NCBI GenBank assembly: GCA_038845865.1
Contig: JAWBQJ010000001.1
Coordinates: forward strand, 124,001 to 188,000
DNA length: 64,000 nucleotides
Direction: 5' to 3'
DNA from: Desulfurococcaceae archaeon
Lineage (GTDB): Archaea; Thermoproteota; Thermoprotei_A; Sulfolobales; Desulfurococcaceae
A program made the translations under genes and the position numbers. This document shows positions 54,281-62,555 of this stretch, piece by piece; position 1 is the stretch's first letter, and each line of letters starts with the position of its first letter. Under the pieces are notes generated by a model, which ran no database searches, was not told where the DNA came from, and saw only the letters and a program-made list of their open reading frames with translations.

Positions 54281-54820
54281 ATGAAGGAGACAGACATTTA
54301 TACGATATTTGGAGAAGCCTTGAAAAGGCTTTCCTCGAAAGCACCTGGTTACAGGGTTCGCAACGCGACTAGGGATGACCTGGATAAGGTAATAGAGGTA
54401 AACTTGACCTCGCTTCCCGAGCACTACCCCAGGCAGTTTTTCGAAGAGCTTCTTGAAAGCTGGGGTAAGGCGTTTTATGTAGCAGAGTCACCCGAGGGCG
54501 AAGTGGTAGGGTACATTATGACCCGCGTAGAGCTGAAACCGGGTTTCTTCAAGCACTTCTTAGTAAGAAGCGGCCATGTAGTAAGTATAGCTGTGCTGGA
54601 AGATTACAGACGCCACGGACTAGGCTACGCTTTAATGGCATATGCCATGAAAAGTATGCACGATGACTACAGGTGCGGTGAAACCTACTTAGAGGTCAGG
54701 GTATCGAATACGCCAGCCATAAGCCTCTACGAGAAGCTCGGCTACAAAAAGGTCAAGGTGGAAAAGGGCTATTACCTAGATGGTGAAGATGCGTACGTTA
54801 TGGCCAGGAGGCTCCCCTGA
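54281..54820 (+). CDS. Archaeal N-terminal acetyltransferase (RimI/Ard1-like)
   Basis: A 179-aa GNAT enzyme that acetylates protein N-termini with acetyl-CoA. It has the acceptor-region SLPEHYPRQFF, VGYIMTRVE, and the acetyl-CoA loop SIAVLEDYRRHGLGYALM, then EVRVSNTPAISLYEKLGY. These match the Sulfolobus Nat enzyme of the Ard1 type closely in order and spacing. ATG 54281 is the frame start. A promoter at 54264 would favour TTG 54317, which removes 12 unconserved residues. It is read towards the AsnRS gene. Confidence 0.9.
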   Translation: MKETDIYTIFGEALKRLSSKAPGYRVRNATRDDLDKVIEVNLTSLPEHYPRQFFEELLESWGKAFYVAESPEGEVVGYIMTRVELKPGFFKHFLVRSGHVVSIAVLEDYRRHGLGYALMAYAMKSMHDDYRCGETYLEVRVSNTPAISLYEKLGYKKVKVEKGYYLDGEDAYVMARRLP

Positions 54821-54872
54821 GAAAAAGAGGTTTTAAAGAACCATAATCTTGTTAAGCATAGTAGGGACGCGT

Positions 54873-56177
54873 ATGCTCATAGAGCTTAAACACGTTGAAG
54901 ACGTGATGAGCAAGGCTAATGTTGGCCAGAGAGTATGCATACGTGGCTGGATTTACAGGAGAAGCGTTGTCGGTAAAAAAGCGTTTGTAAGAGTACGTGA
55001 TTCCACGGGAACCATCCAAGTAGTCGCTGATGCCTCTAGACTTGGAGAGCACCTCATAGACGAGTTGAAGGACATCGGGCTGGAAGCCAGTGTGATAACC
55101 TGCGGTGTCGTTAAAGAGTCTGAAAGGGCTCCAGGAGGTTATGAGATAGAAGCAGATTACTTCGTGATTACGGGTTACAGTAGGGACTTTCCAATAAAAG
55201 GTGGTGAAGGCGTAGACTACCTACTTGATAACAGGCACCTCTGGATAAGGAGCCCGAAGTACGCGAAGATCTTCAAGATAAAACACACTGTTCTCAAAGC
55301 TGGCAGAGAGTACTTTATTGGTAACGGGTGGTGGGAGGTCACTCCACCAATCATAACGGCATCAGCTTGTGAAGGGGGTGCAACCCTCTTTCCAGTAGAC
55401 TATTTCGGCACGCGCGCTTACCTGAGCCAGAGTGCTCAGCTATACCTTGAGGCATTAATATATGTTCTCGAAAAAGTATTTAGTCTCACTCCGAGTTTTA
55501 GAGCCGAGAAGTCGAGGACTCGAAGACACCTCGCAGAGTACTGGCACCTCGAGCCTGAGGCTGCCTGGTACCACATGGACGATATGATGCGAGTCGCGGA
55601 AGAGCTTGTAGCGTACATTGTGGAAAAGGTACTCGAGGAGAGGAGAAGTGAGCTTGTCGACTTGAGAAGAGATGTTGAAGCCTTAAAGAAGGCTACTCGA
55701 ATACCCTATCCGAGAATGAAGTACGACGAAGCAATAGAAATCCTTCAGAAGAAGGGCGTAAACATTAGGTGGGGGGATGATCTGGGCGCCGACGAGGAAA
55801 AGGTCCTTACCATGGACTTCGATACACCTTTCTTCATAACTCACTTCCCAAAGGAGATTAAGAGCTTTTACATGAAGGTTGATAGGTCGCAGCCCGATGT
55901 CGTTTTAGGCTTTGACCTCCTCGCGCCGGAGGGCTATGGGGAGATCATTGGTGGTGGTGAACGCGAAGACGACTACAATACATTGTATAGGAAAATAGTG
56001 GAGCAGGGCATGAACCCGGACGACTACAAGTGGTATCTAGATCTCCGTAAATACGGTAGCGTACCTCATAGTGGATTCGGTCTAGGCATTGAGCGGGTAG
56101 TGATGTGGATTGCCAGGCTGGACCACATAAGGGAGACCGTGCCGTTCCCCAGGTTCCGCGAAAGGGCTTATCCTTAA
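54873..56177 (+). CDS. asnS: Asparaginyl-tRNA synthetase
   Basis: A 434-aa class IIb synthetase: OB-fold anticodon domain (about 20-105, RGWIYRRSVVGKKAFVRVRD), then motif 2 (FRAEKSRTRRHLAEYWHLEPE) in two pieces and motif 3 (GSVPHSGFGLGIERVVMW). HLEPEAAW and the absence of AspRS-specific sequence after motif 2 favour Asn over Asp. ATG 54873 is preferred; TTTTAAAG near 54835 provides a promoter, and the frame upstream is short. A charging role for Asn rather than an asparagine-synthetase paralogue is supported by the full OB domain. Confidence 0.88.
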   Translation: MLIELKHVEDVMSKANVGQRVCIRGWIYRRSVVGKKAFVRVRDSTGTIQVVADASRLGEHLIDELKDIGLEASVITCGVVKESERAPGGYEIEADYFVITGYSRDFPIKGGEGVDYLLDNRHLWIRSPKYAKIFKIKHTVLKAGREYFIGNGWWEVTPPIITASACEGGATLFPVDYFGTRAYLSQSAQLYLEALIYVLEKVFSLTPSFRAEKSRTRRHLAEYWHLEPEAAWYHMDDMMRVAEELVAYIVEKVLEERRSELVDLRRDVEALKKATRIPYPRMKYDEAIEILQKKGVNIRWGDDLGADEEKVLTMDFDTPFFITHFPKEIKSFYMKVDRSQPDVVLGFDLLAPEGYGEIIGGGEREDDYNTLYRKIVEQGMNPDDYKWYLDLRKYGSVPHSGFGLGIERVVMWIARLDHIRETVPFPRFRERAYP

Positions 56178-56188
56178 GGGTCACCAGC

Positions 56189-56866
56189 TTGATTGGAGAT
56201 GAAATATATAAGGAGCTTTTGAAGGCACACCTTCTCGGCACAGAGGATTTCGTGGCGCCGAGGCTTAGGAATACCTCGCTGTTTGAGTTCATTGTAGCGG
56301 TAATGTTAAGCCAGAACACCAGCGACAGGAACGCATTGAAGGCCTATACCAACTTAAAGTCCAAGCTAGGCTCAGTGACACCGAGCAGGGTTCTAGAAGT
56401 AGGCGTCGAAGAACTAGCTGATCTTATAAGAATTGCGGGCATGCACTATGAAAGGGCCCGTAGAATAAGGGAGTTGGCAGAGGTCTTCCTGAGAAGAGAT
56501 GTGGATAATGCTATTAGGCTGTACATTGAGCAAGGAGATGTGAATAGCGCGCGGAAGGAGCTCATGGGTCTTTCAGGCGTAGGATACAAAACAGCTGACG
56601 TTGTTTTGTTAATGTACTACGGTGTACCGGTATTCCCTGTGGATACGCACATAGCTCGTATAACCAGGAGGCTCGGTTATGCAAAGTCAGGTAACTATGA
56701 AGAAATAAGGAAGTTCTGGATGGAAAATACTAGTCCAAACAATTATCTGAAGCTGCACTTGCTACTAATAGCGCATGGACGTAAAACATGTAAAGCCCGT
56801 AAACCCAAGTGCTGGGAGTGCCCTATTAATGGCCTCTGCGGCTTCAACAAAGGCATGGGAATTTGA
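56189..56866 (+). CDS. nth: Endonuclease III-type DNA glycosylase/AP lyase
   Basis: A 225-aa base-excision repair enzyme for oxidised pyrimidines. The helix-hairpin-helix LSGVGYKTADVV carries the catalytic Lys; VFPVDTHIARI carries the catalytic Asp. The 4Fe-4S loop C-KARKPK-C-WE-C-PINGL-C has the family spacing 6-2-5. TTG 56189 after AGGGTCA is the likely start; the open frame reaches back into asnS. The trm5 gene starts within its stop (TTGA). Family assignment is firm, glycosylase specificity is inferred. Confidence 0.92.
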   Translation: MIGDEIYKELLKAHLLGTEDFVAPRLRNTSLFEFIVAVMLSQNTSDRNALKAYTNLKSKLGSVTPSRVLEVGVEELADLIRIAGMHYERARRIRELAEVFLRRDVDNAIRLYIEQGDVNSARKELMGLSGVGYKTADVVLLMYYGVPVFPVDTHIARITRRLGYAKSGNYEEIRKFWMENTSPNNYLKLHLLLIAHGRKTCKARKPKCWECPINGLCGFNKGMGI

Positions 56867-57723
56867 CACGCGGAACGCTGTTGAAGAGGATCGCGAGAGA
56901 GGTTCTCGGGGAGGAGTATGCGAAGAAGTTATGGAAAAGAGTGGAATTCGTAGGCGACCTGGCCCTTATTAGAGTCCCCATTGGGCTGGACCCAGCGGAA
57001 CTGAGGCCGATCGCAGAAGAACTCTTGAATAGGTTCTCTTACGTTAAAAGCGTGTGGGCTGCAATACCCGGTATTGAAGGAGAATACAGGCTGAGGAAGT
57101 ATGTGTGGCTTGCTGGCGAAGCACGTAGTGAAACAGTATACAAAGAGCATGGTTGCTTGTTTAAGGTTGACGTAACTAAGGTCTATGTATCGCCAAGTTT
57201 AAACTACGAGCACATGAGGGTGGCTAGACTAGTAAAACCCGGCGAAGTCGTGGTGAACATGTTCGCTGGCGCAGGGCTTTTCAGCATAATCATAGCAAAA
57301 CACGCTAAGCCCTTTAAGGTATACAGCATCGATATAAATCCCCACGCGTACAACTACATGGTTGAGAACGTAAAACTAAATAAAGTAGACGGGGTAGTCG
57401 TGCCGCTTTTAGGAGACGCCAAAGAACTCGTTGAAGGGCGCTTAAAAAACGCGGCGGATAGGGTTTTAATGCCTTACCCGGAATTGGCACTGGAGTATCT
57501 GCCTTATGCCCTCAAGGCGCTTAAGTGCAATAAGGGCTGGGTGCACGTATATCTTCACTCTAAGGTAACTAAAGGCGAGAACTGGAAGGATAGATCGTGG
57601 AAAACGGTTGAAGAGAGGTTCAAAGAGCTTGGTGTAGACGACTATGAAATAGCATTAGTCCGGAAGATAAGGAACGTGGGTCCAAGAATACACCAAGTAG
57701 TTTTAGATGTACTTATTAAGTGA
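56863..57723 (+). CDS. trm5: Trm5, tRNA (m1G37) methyltransferase
   Basis: A 286-aa class I methyltransferase that makes m1G37, needed for reading-frame maintenance and as substrate for Taw1 in this organism. Motifs: VNMFAGAGLFSIIIAKH for AdoMet, YSIDINPHAYNYM, and VLMPYPELALEYL (the NPP-like catalytic loop with NMP replaced by MPY). The N-terminal part is short, pointing to a Trm5b-like or compact form. TTG 56863 overlaps the nth stop by four bases, so the two are cotranslated. Confidence 0.88.
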   Translation: MTRGTLLKRIAREVLGEEYAKKLWKRVEFVGDLALIRVPIGLDPAELRPIAEELLNRFSYVKSVWAAIPGIEGEYRLRKYVWLAGEARSETVYKEHGCLFKVDVTKVYVSPSLNYEHMRVARLVKPGEVVVNMFAGAGLFSIIIAKHAKPFKVYSIDINPHAYNYMVENVKLNKVDGVVVPLLGDAKELVEGRLKNAADRVLMPYPELALEYLPYALKALKCNKGWVHVYLHSKVTKGENWKDRSWKTVEERFKELGVDDYEIALVRKIRNVGPRIHQVVLDVLIK

Positions 57724-57739
57724 CATATTCAAAGTTGTA

Positions 57740-59110
57740 ATGGGGATTACTGTGCTCAAGTCTAGTAGGTTGCTATCACTTGCACTAATAACGCTCTCAC
57801 TCTCACTCGCACTCCTCATGAACGCGTTCTCAACAAGCTCGGATACGAGTCTTCCACTTACAGAATGTAGTACGATGTACTTCCTTAACGGCATCGTGGT
57901 GTATAATTCTACCATAAGCGAGGACTTGTTTCTTGAAACGCCTACAAACATCTCCCTAGTAGAAGGCTTCGAACAAGTGGTTGAGCACATAGCATACTAC
58001 AACTTGGAGTTTAATGAATCACTAAAAGCATTCACGTTCAAGGTTGAAGCCGGTAGTCCCTTTGAAGGGTTTTTCATCAGCAAGGTACGATTGTGTAGTA
58101 AAGAATTCAGCATGATACGATCGTACTTAATGATGGCTATGTATAACCCTAAATATTCTTATCCCAGCTTCCAAGACTCGATCCCCTCAGAGGTGCGGAA
58201 AGACTACATAAGTCCCCCTCATCCCAAAGTAATTGAAGTGGTTGTCCCCGCATACGAGGAGTGGTTTCGCGACAAATTCGGCATGGACATTAAAAACGCC
58301 AGTTCGCTGGGACTCGCGGTCACGGCCGCGCGGTTCATATACTCCGAGTACATTAACTACACGGCGAGCGAGGTCCCTAGGAGCATAGAAGACGTGATTG
58401 AGGCGCGTAAAGGGGACTGCGATGACATGTCTAGAATACTGGTCGAACTGCTCAATTACTATAACATACCGGCCCTCATGGTCAGCGGATATACGTATAT
58501 AGATGGCTTCGAATATCGTATGCCGGTGGAAAATGTTACATACATCTTTCTGAATAATGGACCTCACGCTTTTACAATGGCTTACATTCCTGGACTAGGG
58601 TGGGTCTCCCTAGACTTTCTGGCTGGATCCCTAATATACTATCCATTCATAGTAGAACAATACACTAGGGAAACAGCTACACCTGGTGAAGAGGTAGTCG
58701 AAGAGTTTTTCAACCTGCACAGAGCATTAAATGCTACGCAGGTTATTGCAATACTCTCCGAGAAAGCCGTGGAAGATAGAATTGGTTTTCCTGTAACGCC
58801 TGAAAACCTTCGTAGGTACTTTAACGGAGTAATTAGTAGCTTATACACCGTTACCACCCCAATCGAAACTACGCAGACACCCACGTATACCACTCCCATC
58901 ACGTCCGTCAGCACGGTAACTCAGACAGCACACACAACCGATCAACCGCAACCAATAGTTAACAGTACCGCTCCCACAGGCTTCCAATACACAGAAACCG
59001 GGAATGTCAGAAATAACTTACTTAGCAAGGCATGGAGTATCGTAGTGATAATTATCATTACCGGGATTACCGTGGCGGTCTGTTACATGGTGATTAGAAG
59101 ACGTACGTAG
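57740..59110 (+). CDS. Surface transglutaminase-like protein with stalk and anchor
   Basis: A 456-aa exported protein: signal peptide (LLSLALITLSLSLALLM), an extracellular domain and a transglutaminase-like core with the papain-type triad visible as Cys in RKGDCDDMSR, His in NNGPHAFTM and Asp in SLDFL. A Thr/Ser/Pro-rich stalk (about 375-425) and a C-terminal membrane helix with a RRRT tail follow. It may act as a protease or amide-modifying enzyme on surface proteins. ATG 57740 or GTG 57752 gives a clean signal peptide; the frame itself begins in trm5. Stalk design matches the proteins at 6114-11537. Confidence 0.75.
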   Translation: MGITVLKSSRLLSLALITLSLSLALLMNAFSTSSDTSLPLTECSTMYFLNGIVVYNSTISEDLFLETPTNISLVEGFEQVVEHIAYYNLEFNESLKAFTFKVEAGSPFEGFFISKVRLCSKEFSMIRSYLMMAMYNPKYSYPSFQDSIPSEVRKDYISPPHPKVIEVVVPAYEEWFRDKFGMDIKNASSLGLAVTAARFIYSEYINYTASEVPRSIEDVIEARKGDCDDMSRILVELLNYYNIPALMVSGYTYIDGFEYRMPVENVTYIFLNNGPHAFTMAYIPGLGWVSLDFLAGSLIYYPFIVEQYTRETATPGEEVVEEFFNLHRALNATQVIAILSEKAVEDRIGFPVTPENLRRYFNGVISSLYTVTTPIETTQTPTYTTPITSVSTVTQTAHTTDQPQPIVNSTAPTGFQYTETGNVRNNLLSKAWSIVVIIIITGITVAVCYMVIRRRT

Positions 59111-59114
59111 TGCT

Positions 59115-60275
59115 TTACTTCTTGCGCTTCTCTTTTCTCTCCTCTTTGGCGGGTTCTACTTCGTAGCACCTTACACCGATATCTACGAGTTTCCTGAAAA
59201 AGTGGTCTAAGAACCTCACATGTCCACCTTTTTGCCCGACGAACGCGCCATAAGCGTCGCTCTCTACCTTAACTGCCAGGTTCGGTCCAGCGAAGTCCAC
59301 GTCTACTACGTGCTTGTAGATCCAACTTACGGGGTGTATTGCCCTAATGAAGGGCTTAAAGTCAAGTGTTAATTCTACCCCCCTCAGCTTCATTTCAACG
59401 TCTTTTTCAATCGCGCCTATTCTCTCACCACCCTTACCGATGAGTCTGCCAAGGTGCCCCTCCTTGACCACTATTAAAGCATCTGGCGAGTGTTCACCCG
59501 TAATATTGTATTTCTTCTTCAAGTCCGTTACGTTTACTACCGTTATCAAGTCGGCATCAGGTGCATGTACTCTAGCTGAAGCAAGAACCTGTTTCTCGAC
59601 TTCATCGACTACGCGGCTCCTCATCTTAGATTCCAATAGTAGCTTTATACCTCTCCTCGCGCCCGGCCTCACGATGTCTTTTAAGCCTAAGTCTATTACC
59701 CTAGTGTTTTCCTCTCCTAGTAAAAGCTCTCTTAGCATCGATGCGACATCTTTACTACCAATACTTCGTTGAAAAATGGGATCTCCCGCGATTATCAGCC
59801 TGCTATTCCTACCAAGCCTCGTGATTACTTCAATAGCGCTTTCTACCGGTAGGCTTTGCACGTCATCGAGGAATACAATTGAATCATCAAAAGTTCTACC
59901 TTTGAGATAATGCGTGTCCGCAAATAATAGCTGTCCCTTATTTGCCAGTTCTTGGACCTTGCTCATATCTAGGAATCCTGACACTATGTCCTCCACGTAC
60001 GAAGACACTATCCTGTAGTACATGTCACCGAGATCAGCGGCGGTGAGCTCCTTATTGGTGACGACGTCTATCAGCGGCCTCGTAATGATAAATCTCCTGT
60101 ACTTACTCGAAAGCACCGCGTCTATGCCGTAAAGTATGCTCATTAAGCTCTTGCCGCATCCTGTAGGGCCGAAGAGCCCGATTATCTCATACTTCCTGTC
60201 CGCGAGTACCTTGATAACTTCCTCCTGGTTAGGTGACTGGGGTTGAAGTTTCGCGAACACACTTTCACTACTCAT
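59115..60275 (-). CDS. PhoH-like ATPase with KH domains
   Basis: A 386-aa cytoplasmic ATPase. The PhoH-type P-loop (GLFGPTGCGKS, 33-43), ITRPLIDVVTNKEL, Walker B SIVFLDDVQ and AGDPIFQRS arginine-finger region come first. A KH motif (GRLIGKGGERIG, about 275) and a second KH-like GAFVGQKGGHVRF near the end follow. An RNA-dependent helicase or RNA-degradation role is typical of PhoH relatives, inferred here. A textbook Shine-Dalgarno AGAGGTGATT sits ahead of ATG 60275; the frame runs on 50 codons further and is not used. It lies next to pcna, in the same direction. Confidence 0.82.
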   Translation of the reverse strand: MSSESVFAKLQPQSPNQEEVIKVLADRKYEIIGLFGPTGCGKSLMSILYGIDAVLSSKYRRFIITRPLIDVVTNKELTAADLGDMYYRIVSSYVEDIVSGFLDMSKVQELANKGQLLFADTHYLKGRTFDDSIVFLDDVQSLPVESAIEVITRLGRNSRLIIAGDPIFQRSIGSKDVASMLRELLLGEENTRVIDLGLKDIVRPGARRGIKLLLESKMRSRVVDEVEKQVLASARVHAPDADLITVVNVTDLKKKYNITGEHSPDALIVVKEGHLGRLIGKGGERIGAIEKDVEMKLRGVELTLDFKPFIRAIHPVSWIYKHVVDVDFAGPNLAVKVESDAYGAFVGQKGGHVRFLDHFFRKLVDIGVRCYEVEPAKEERKEKRKK

Positions 60276-60451
60276 ATGCCAATCACCTCTAACTCGCGTT
60301 ACTCGGGTCAAGCGAAAGCCATAACCATGTGTGAAATATGAAGGGGTTTTTATAAAGGTTACCCAGAATCTGTTCACCTCTAATATCGGTTTATCCTGTA
60401 AGTTAATGCCGATTCCGAGGAGCACAGGGCTCTAAAGTAATTTCACTAAGA

Positions 60452-61195
60452 CTAAGATACCTCGAAGGGTGCCAATAGGTATACTACCCTGCCGGGACCT
60501 ATGGAAAACTCTGCCTTAATGGGCATTTTAGTGGCAAACCGAAGCGTCACAACGTCTGAGACCCTTGCAACGTTGAGGATGTTTATGAGCTTCGCCGTGT
60601 CGTATACGGCTTCAGCGGGTTCAGACACCTCTAGCGATATTAGTGCCATTGAACCGATAGTAAATTTTACTTCGAGCTTGCCTGTCCCCGTGGATTTAAA
60701 CACTATCTCTTCTTGTGTGGCCTTTATCTGCGTGCTACCTCCAATGGTTTCAATATCTTCTATGACTTTTTTAAGTGATTGAGCTAGTATTTTGGCGGTA
60801 ACGGTGAAATTCAATTCCAGCTCGGGGACCTCGGGTACAGCCACGTCTAAGTTTCTGAATTTAAAGATGCGGCTGACAACCCCGCTCGAACCCACAACGA
60901 ACTTTATGAAATCCCCTTCAGGCTCTATTGCCAGGTTTTCTCCTTTCTTCAGGTGTCTGAGGACTTTCTTTAAACTGTTTATCGAGACGCCTATGCTAAG
61001 CGTCTCCGCGATATCGTAATCTGAAAACATATCTCGAGGCATAAGCACATCTACTAGGGATGACTGGTCCACGTCGAGGGCCCTAACTGTAAGCCCGTCC
61101 TGTGAGAACACCAGTGCGACTTCTTCGGCGACATTGCCGATCGTTTCGATAACCTCTTTGAAGAGCTTAGCTTCAGGCAAGACAACGCGCGCCAT
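60452..61195 (-). CDS. pcn: DNA polymerase sliding clamp PCNA
   Basis: A 247-aa sliding clamp, the usual length of archaeal PCNA. Typical are the start MARVVLPEAKLFKEVIETI, LDVDQSSLVDVLMP, the interdomain loop region near 120 (VPEVPELELNF) and the C-terminal LLAPFEVS, where client PIP boxes dock. AAGGTGAT lies at the proper distance before ATG 61195, and a TATA-like TTTTAAAT at about 61222-61229 (minus strand) is its promoter. Crenarchaea usually have three PCNA genes forming a heterotrimer; only one is in the window. Confidence 0.95.
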   Translation of the reverse strand: MARVVLPEAKLFKEVIETIGNVAEEVALVFSQDGLTVRALDVDQSSLVDVLMPRDMFSDYDIAETLSIGVSINSLKKVLRHLKKGENLAIEPEGDFIKFVVGSSGVVSRIFKFRNLDVAVPEVPELELNFTVTAKILAQSLKKVIEDIETIGGSTQIKATQEEIVFKSTGTGKLEVKFTIGSMALISLEVSEPAEAVYDTAKLINILNVARVSDVVTLRFATKMPIKAEFSIGPGRVVYLLAPFEVS

Positions 61196-61252
61196 CGAAT
61201 CACCTTTCTTAAATCTCTCCGTACTAGATTTAAAACCTATACCATAGCTGTC

Positions 61253-61310
61253 GGGGAACAGAAATGAGGCAATGAAATCACCTAATAATCTTATATAGGA
61301 GCTGAACCCC
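61253..61310 (+). repeat. Right-end repeat, copy 2
   Basis: A 58-base copy of the sequence at 41491-41550, from GGGGAACAGAAATGAGG to TATATAGGAGCTGAACCCC. Same end, one 2-base deletion, scattered substitutions. Its frame reads G-N-R-N-E-A-M before a TAG at 61296. Confidence 0.75.
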
Positions 61311-61634
61311 CACTACCACGGTGCTTCAGCTGTTGCTCTCGAAAACCCAGGCGTGATCGGCTACTTGAGGTACTACTGGGTTAGAAACGGTGAAAGAGGA
61401 TGCAGAAGCTACAACTACAAGGTAGCCACGTTCAGAAGCTCGATCATTGAGAGAATAGCGTGGAAAACACCGCTCTACGGGTTGAAAGCAGTATACGTAG
61501 ACCCCAGGGGAACAACCAGTTCACGAGAACACGCGGAAACAATGAAGAAACTGAGATTAGATAAGCACACTGCCAGCGCGTACCTAATCGCATCAAGAGC
61601 TCTAAGCACCCCAAAGAAACCTACAAAAACCTAA
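61253..61634 (+). mobile_element. Relic of IS605-type TnpB transposase upstream of PCNA
   Basis: After the right-end copy, the same frame continues from 61299 through 61634 as a fragment like a late central part of TnpB: ENPGVIGYLRYYWVRNGER, TFRSSIIERIAWKTP, YVDPRGTTSSREH, LDKHTASAYLIASRAL. The DPRGTTS region normally lies near the third catalytic residue and Zn-finger, and here lacks cysteines. A TAG at 61296 separates it from the right-end remnant. No N-terminal part or start was found. The arrangement right-end then body is inverted compared with an intact element, suggesting two nested insertions or rearrangement. The remaining gap to 61819 holds nothing I recognise. Confidence 0.65.
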
Positions 61635-61819
61635 AGAAAAGAAACAGCTACCAAACCCTTCAAATTCACGCCTAGTAGTGTTTCACCCATTACGAGGTTT
61701 TAAGACTCTACATAGTTACATTCCATGCCCTTATTCGCGAACTCTGAGTCCCCTCTAGGGCTAAGTATTCCATTAATGCGCTCAGTAGCGTAGATGATGC
61801 ATTCAGGGCGTTGAAGGCT

Positions 61820-62488
61820 CTAGCTTGCTATCTTAATAGGCTTTATTTCAAAGTACTCTATTATTTCGTATTTCTCGGCGAGAAAGTGGGGGAGCTCTCT
61901 GATGGACAGTAACAGTACTCCATCATGCGCTCTGACCGTGGGAGTTAGTAGAGTTATTACTAGCGGAACTACGTACTTAGCGTTCTTAGCCATCTTATAT
62001 TTCGACCTAACGAGCAGGTAATGCTTGATCATCTTACTAACCCTCTCGGAGTGCCTTGTCGCCGCCTCCATCAACCTACTTGGAGATCTCGAGGACCAAT
62101 GCTTGCAATCTACTGCAATGCTAAAACCTGTGGAGGGTTCTACGGCAAAGACATCTATTTCAAACCGTACAGGGCTAGTTATCCTTAATCCGTGAACTAC
62201 ATCATAGCCTGCCTCACTTAATAAGTTTGACGAAAATACCTCGAAGTCTCTCCAGTCAAGTAGCTCACTGACTTTTCTCAGCTCAACGTTCATACTAAGC
62301 AACTTTAAAGCTAGAAGGAGAGGATTTGACGCTACTACTTCCTCTCCTTGAATTCTTATGGCATCGGAGTACCTTTCTAGTATATGGGTTACTACTTCGC
62401 CGGAGTAACCGGTTAGACTTAGTAGTTCTCCTAAAAGCATTCTCCTGTACTTTAACATCGTGAGCAAGACTCTTGATTCGGCGTTCAT
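61820..62488 (-). CDS. Winged-helix plus Mrr-like nuclease-fold protein
   Basis: A 222-aa protein with an N-terminal winged helix-turn-helix (about 1-60) and a C-terminal restriction-endonuclease-like core (about 78-180). WRDFEVFSSNLLSEAGYDV is the Mrr-type helix with Glu83; the metal and catalytic set is Asp112 in FEIDVFAV and Asp127-x-Lys129 in IAVDCKHW. All PD-(D/E)xK residues appear in place, so it may be active. Position next to a transposon relic could mean an old defence gene or a housekeeping archaeal nuclease. No methyltransferase is nearby. ATG 62488 starts it. Confidence 0.7.
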   Translation of the reverse strand: MNAESRVLLTMLKYRRMLLGELLSLTGYSGEVVTHILERYSDAIRIQGEEVVASNPLLLALKLLSMNVELRKVSELLDWRDFEVFSSNLLSEAGYDVVHGLRITSPVRFEIDVFAVEPSTGFSIAVDCKHWSSRSPSRLMEAATRHSERVSKMIKHYLLVRSKYKMAKNAKYVVPLVITLLTPTVRAHDGVLLLSIRELPHFLAEKYEIIEYFEIKPIKIAS

Positions 62489-62555
62489 TTAACCATTCGA
62501 CCCATAAAAGTAATTAGTTAATTAGGTATTAAACTAGGAGTGCCTTTAAACACCG

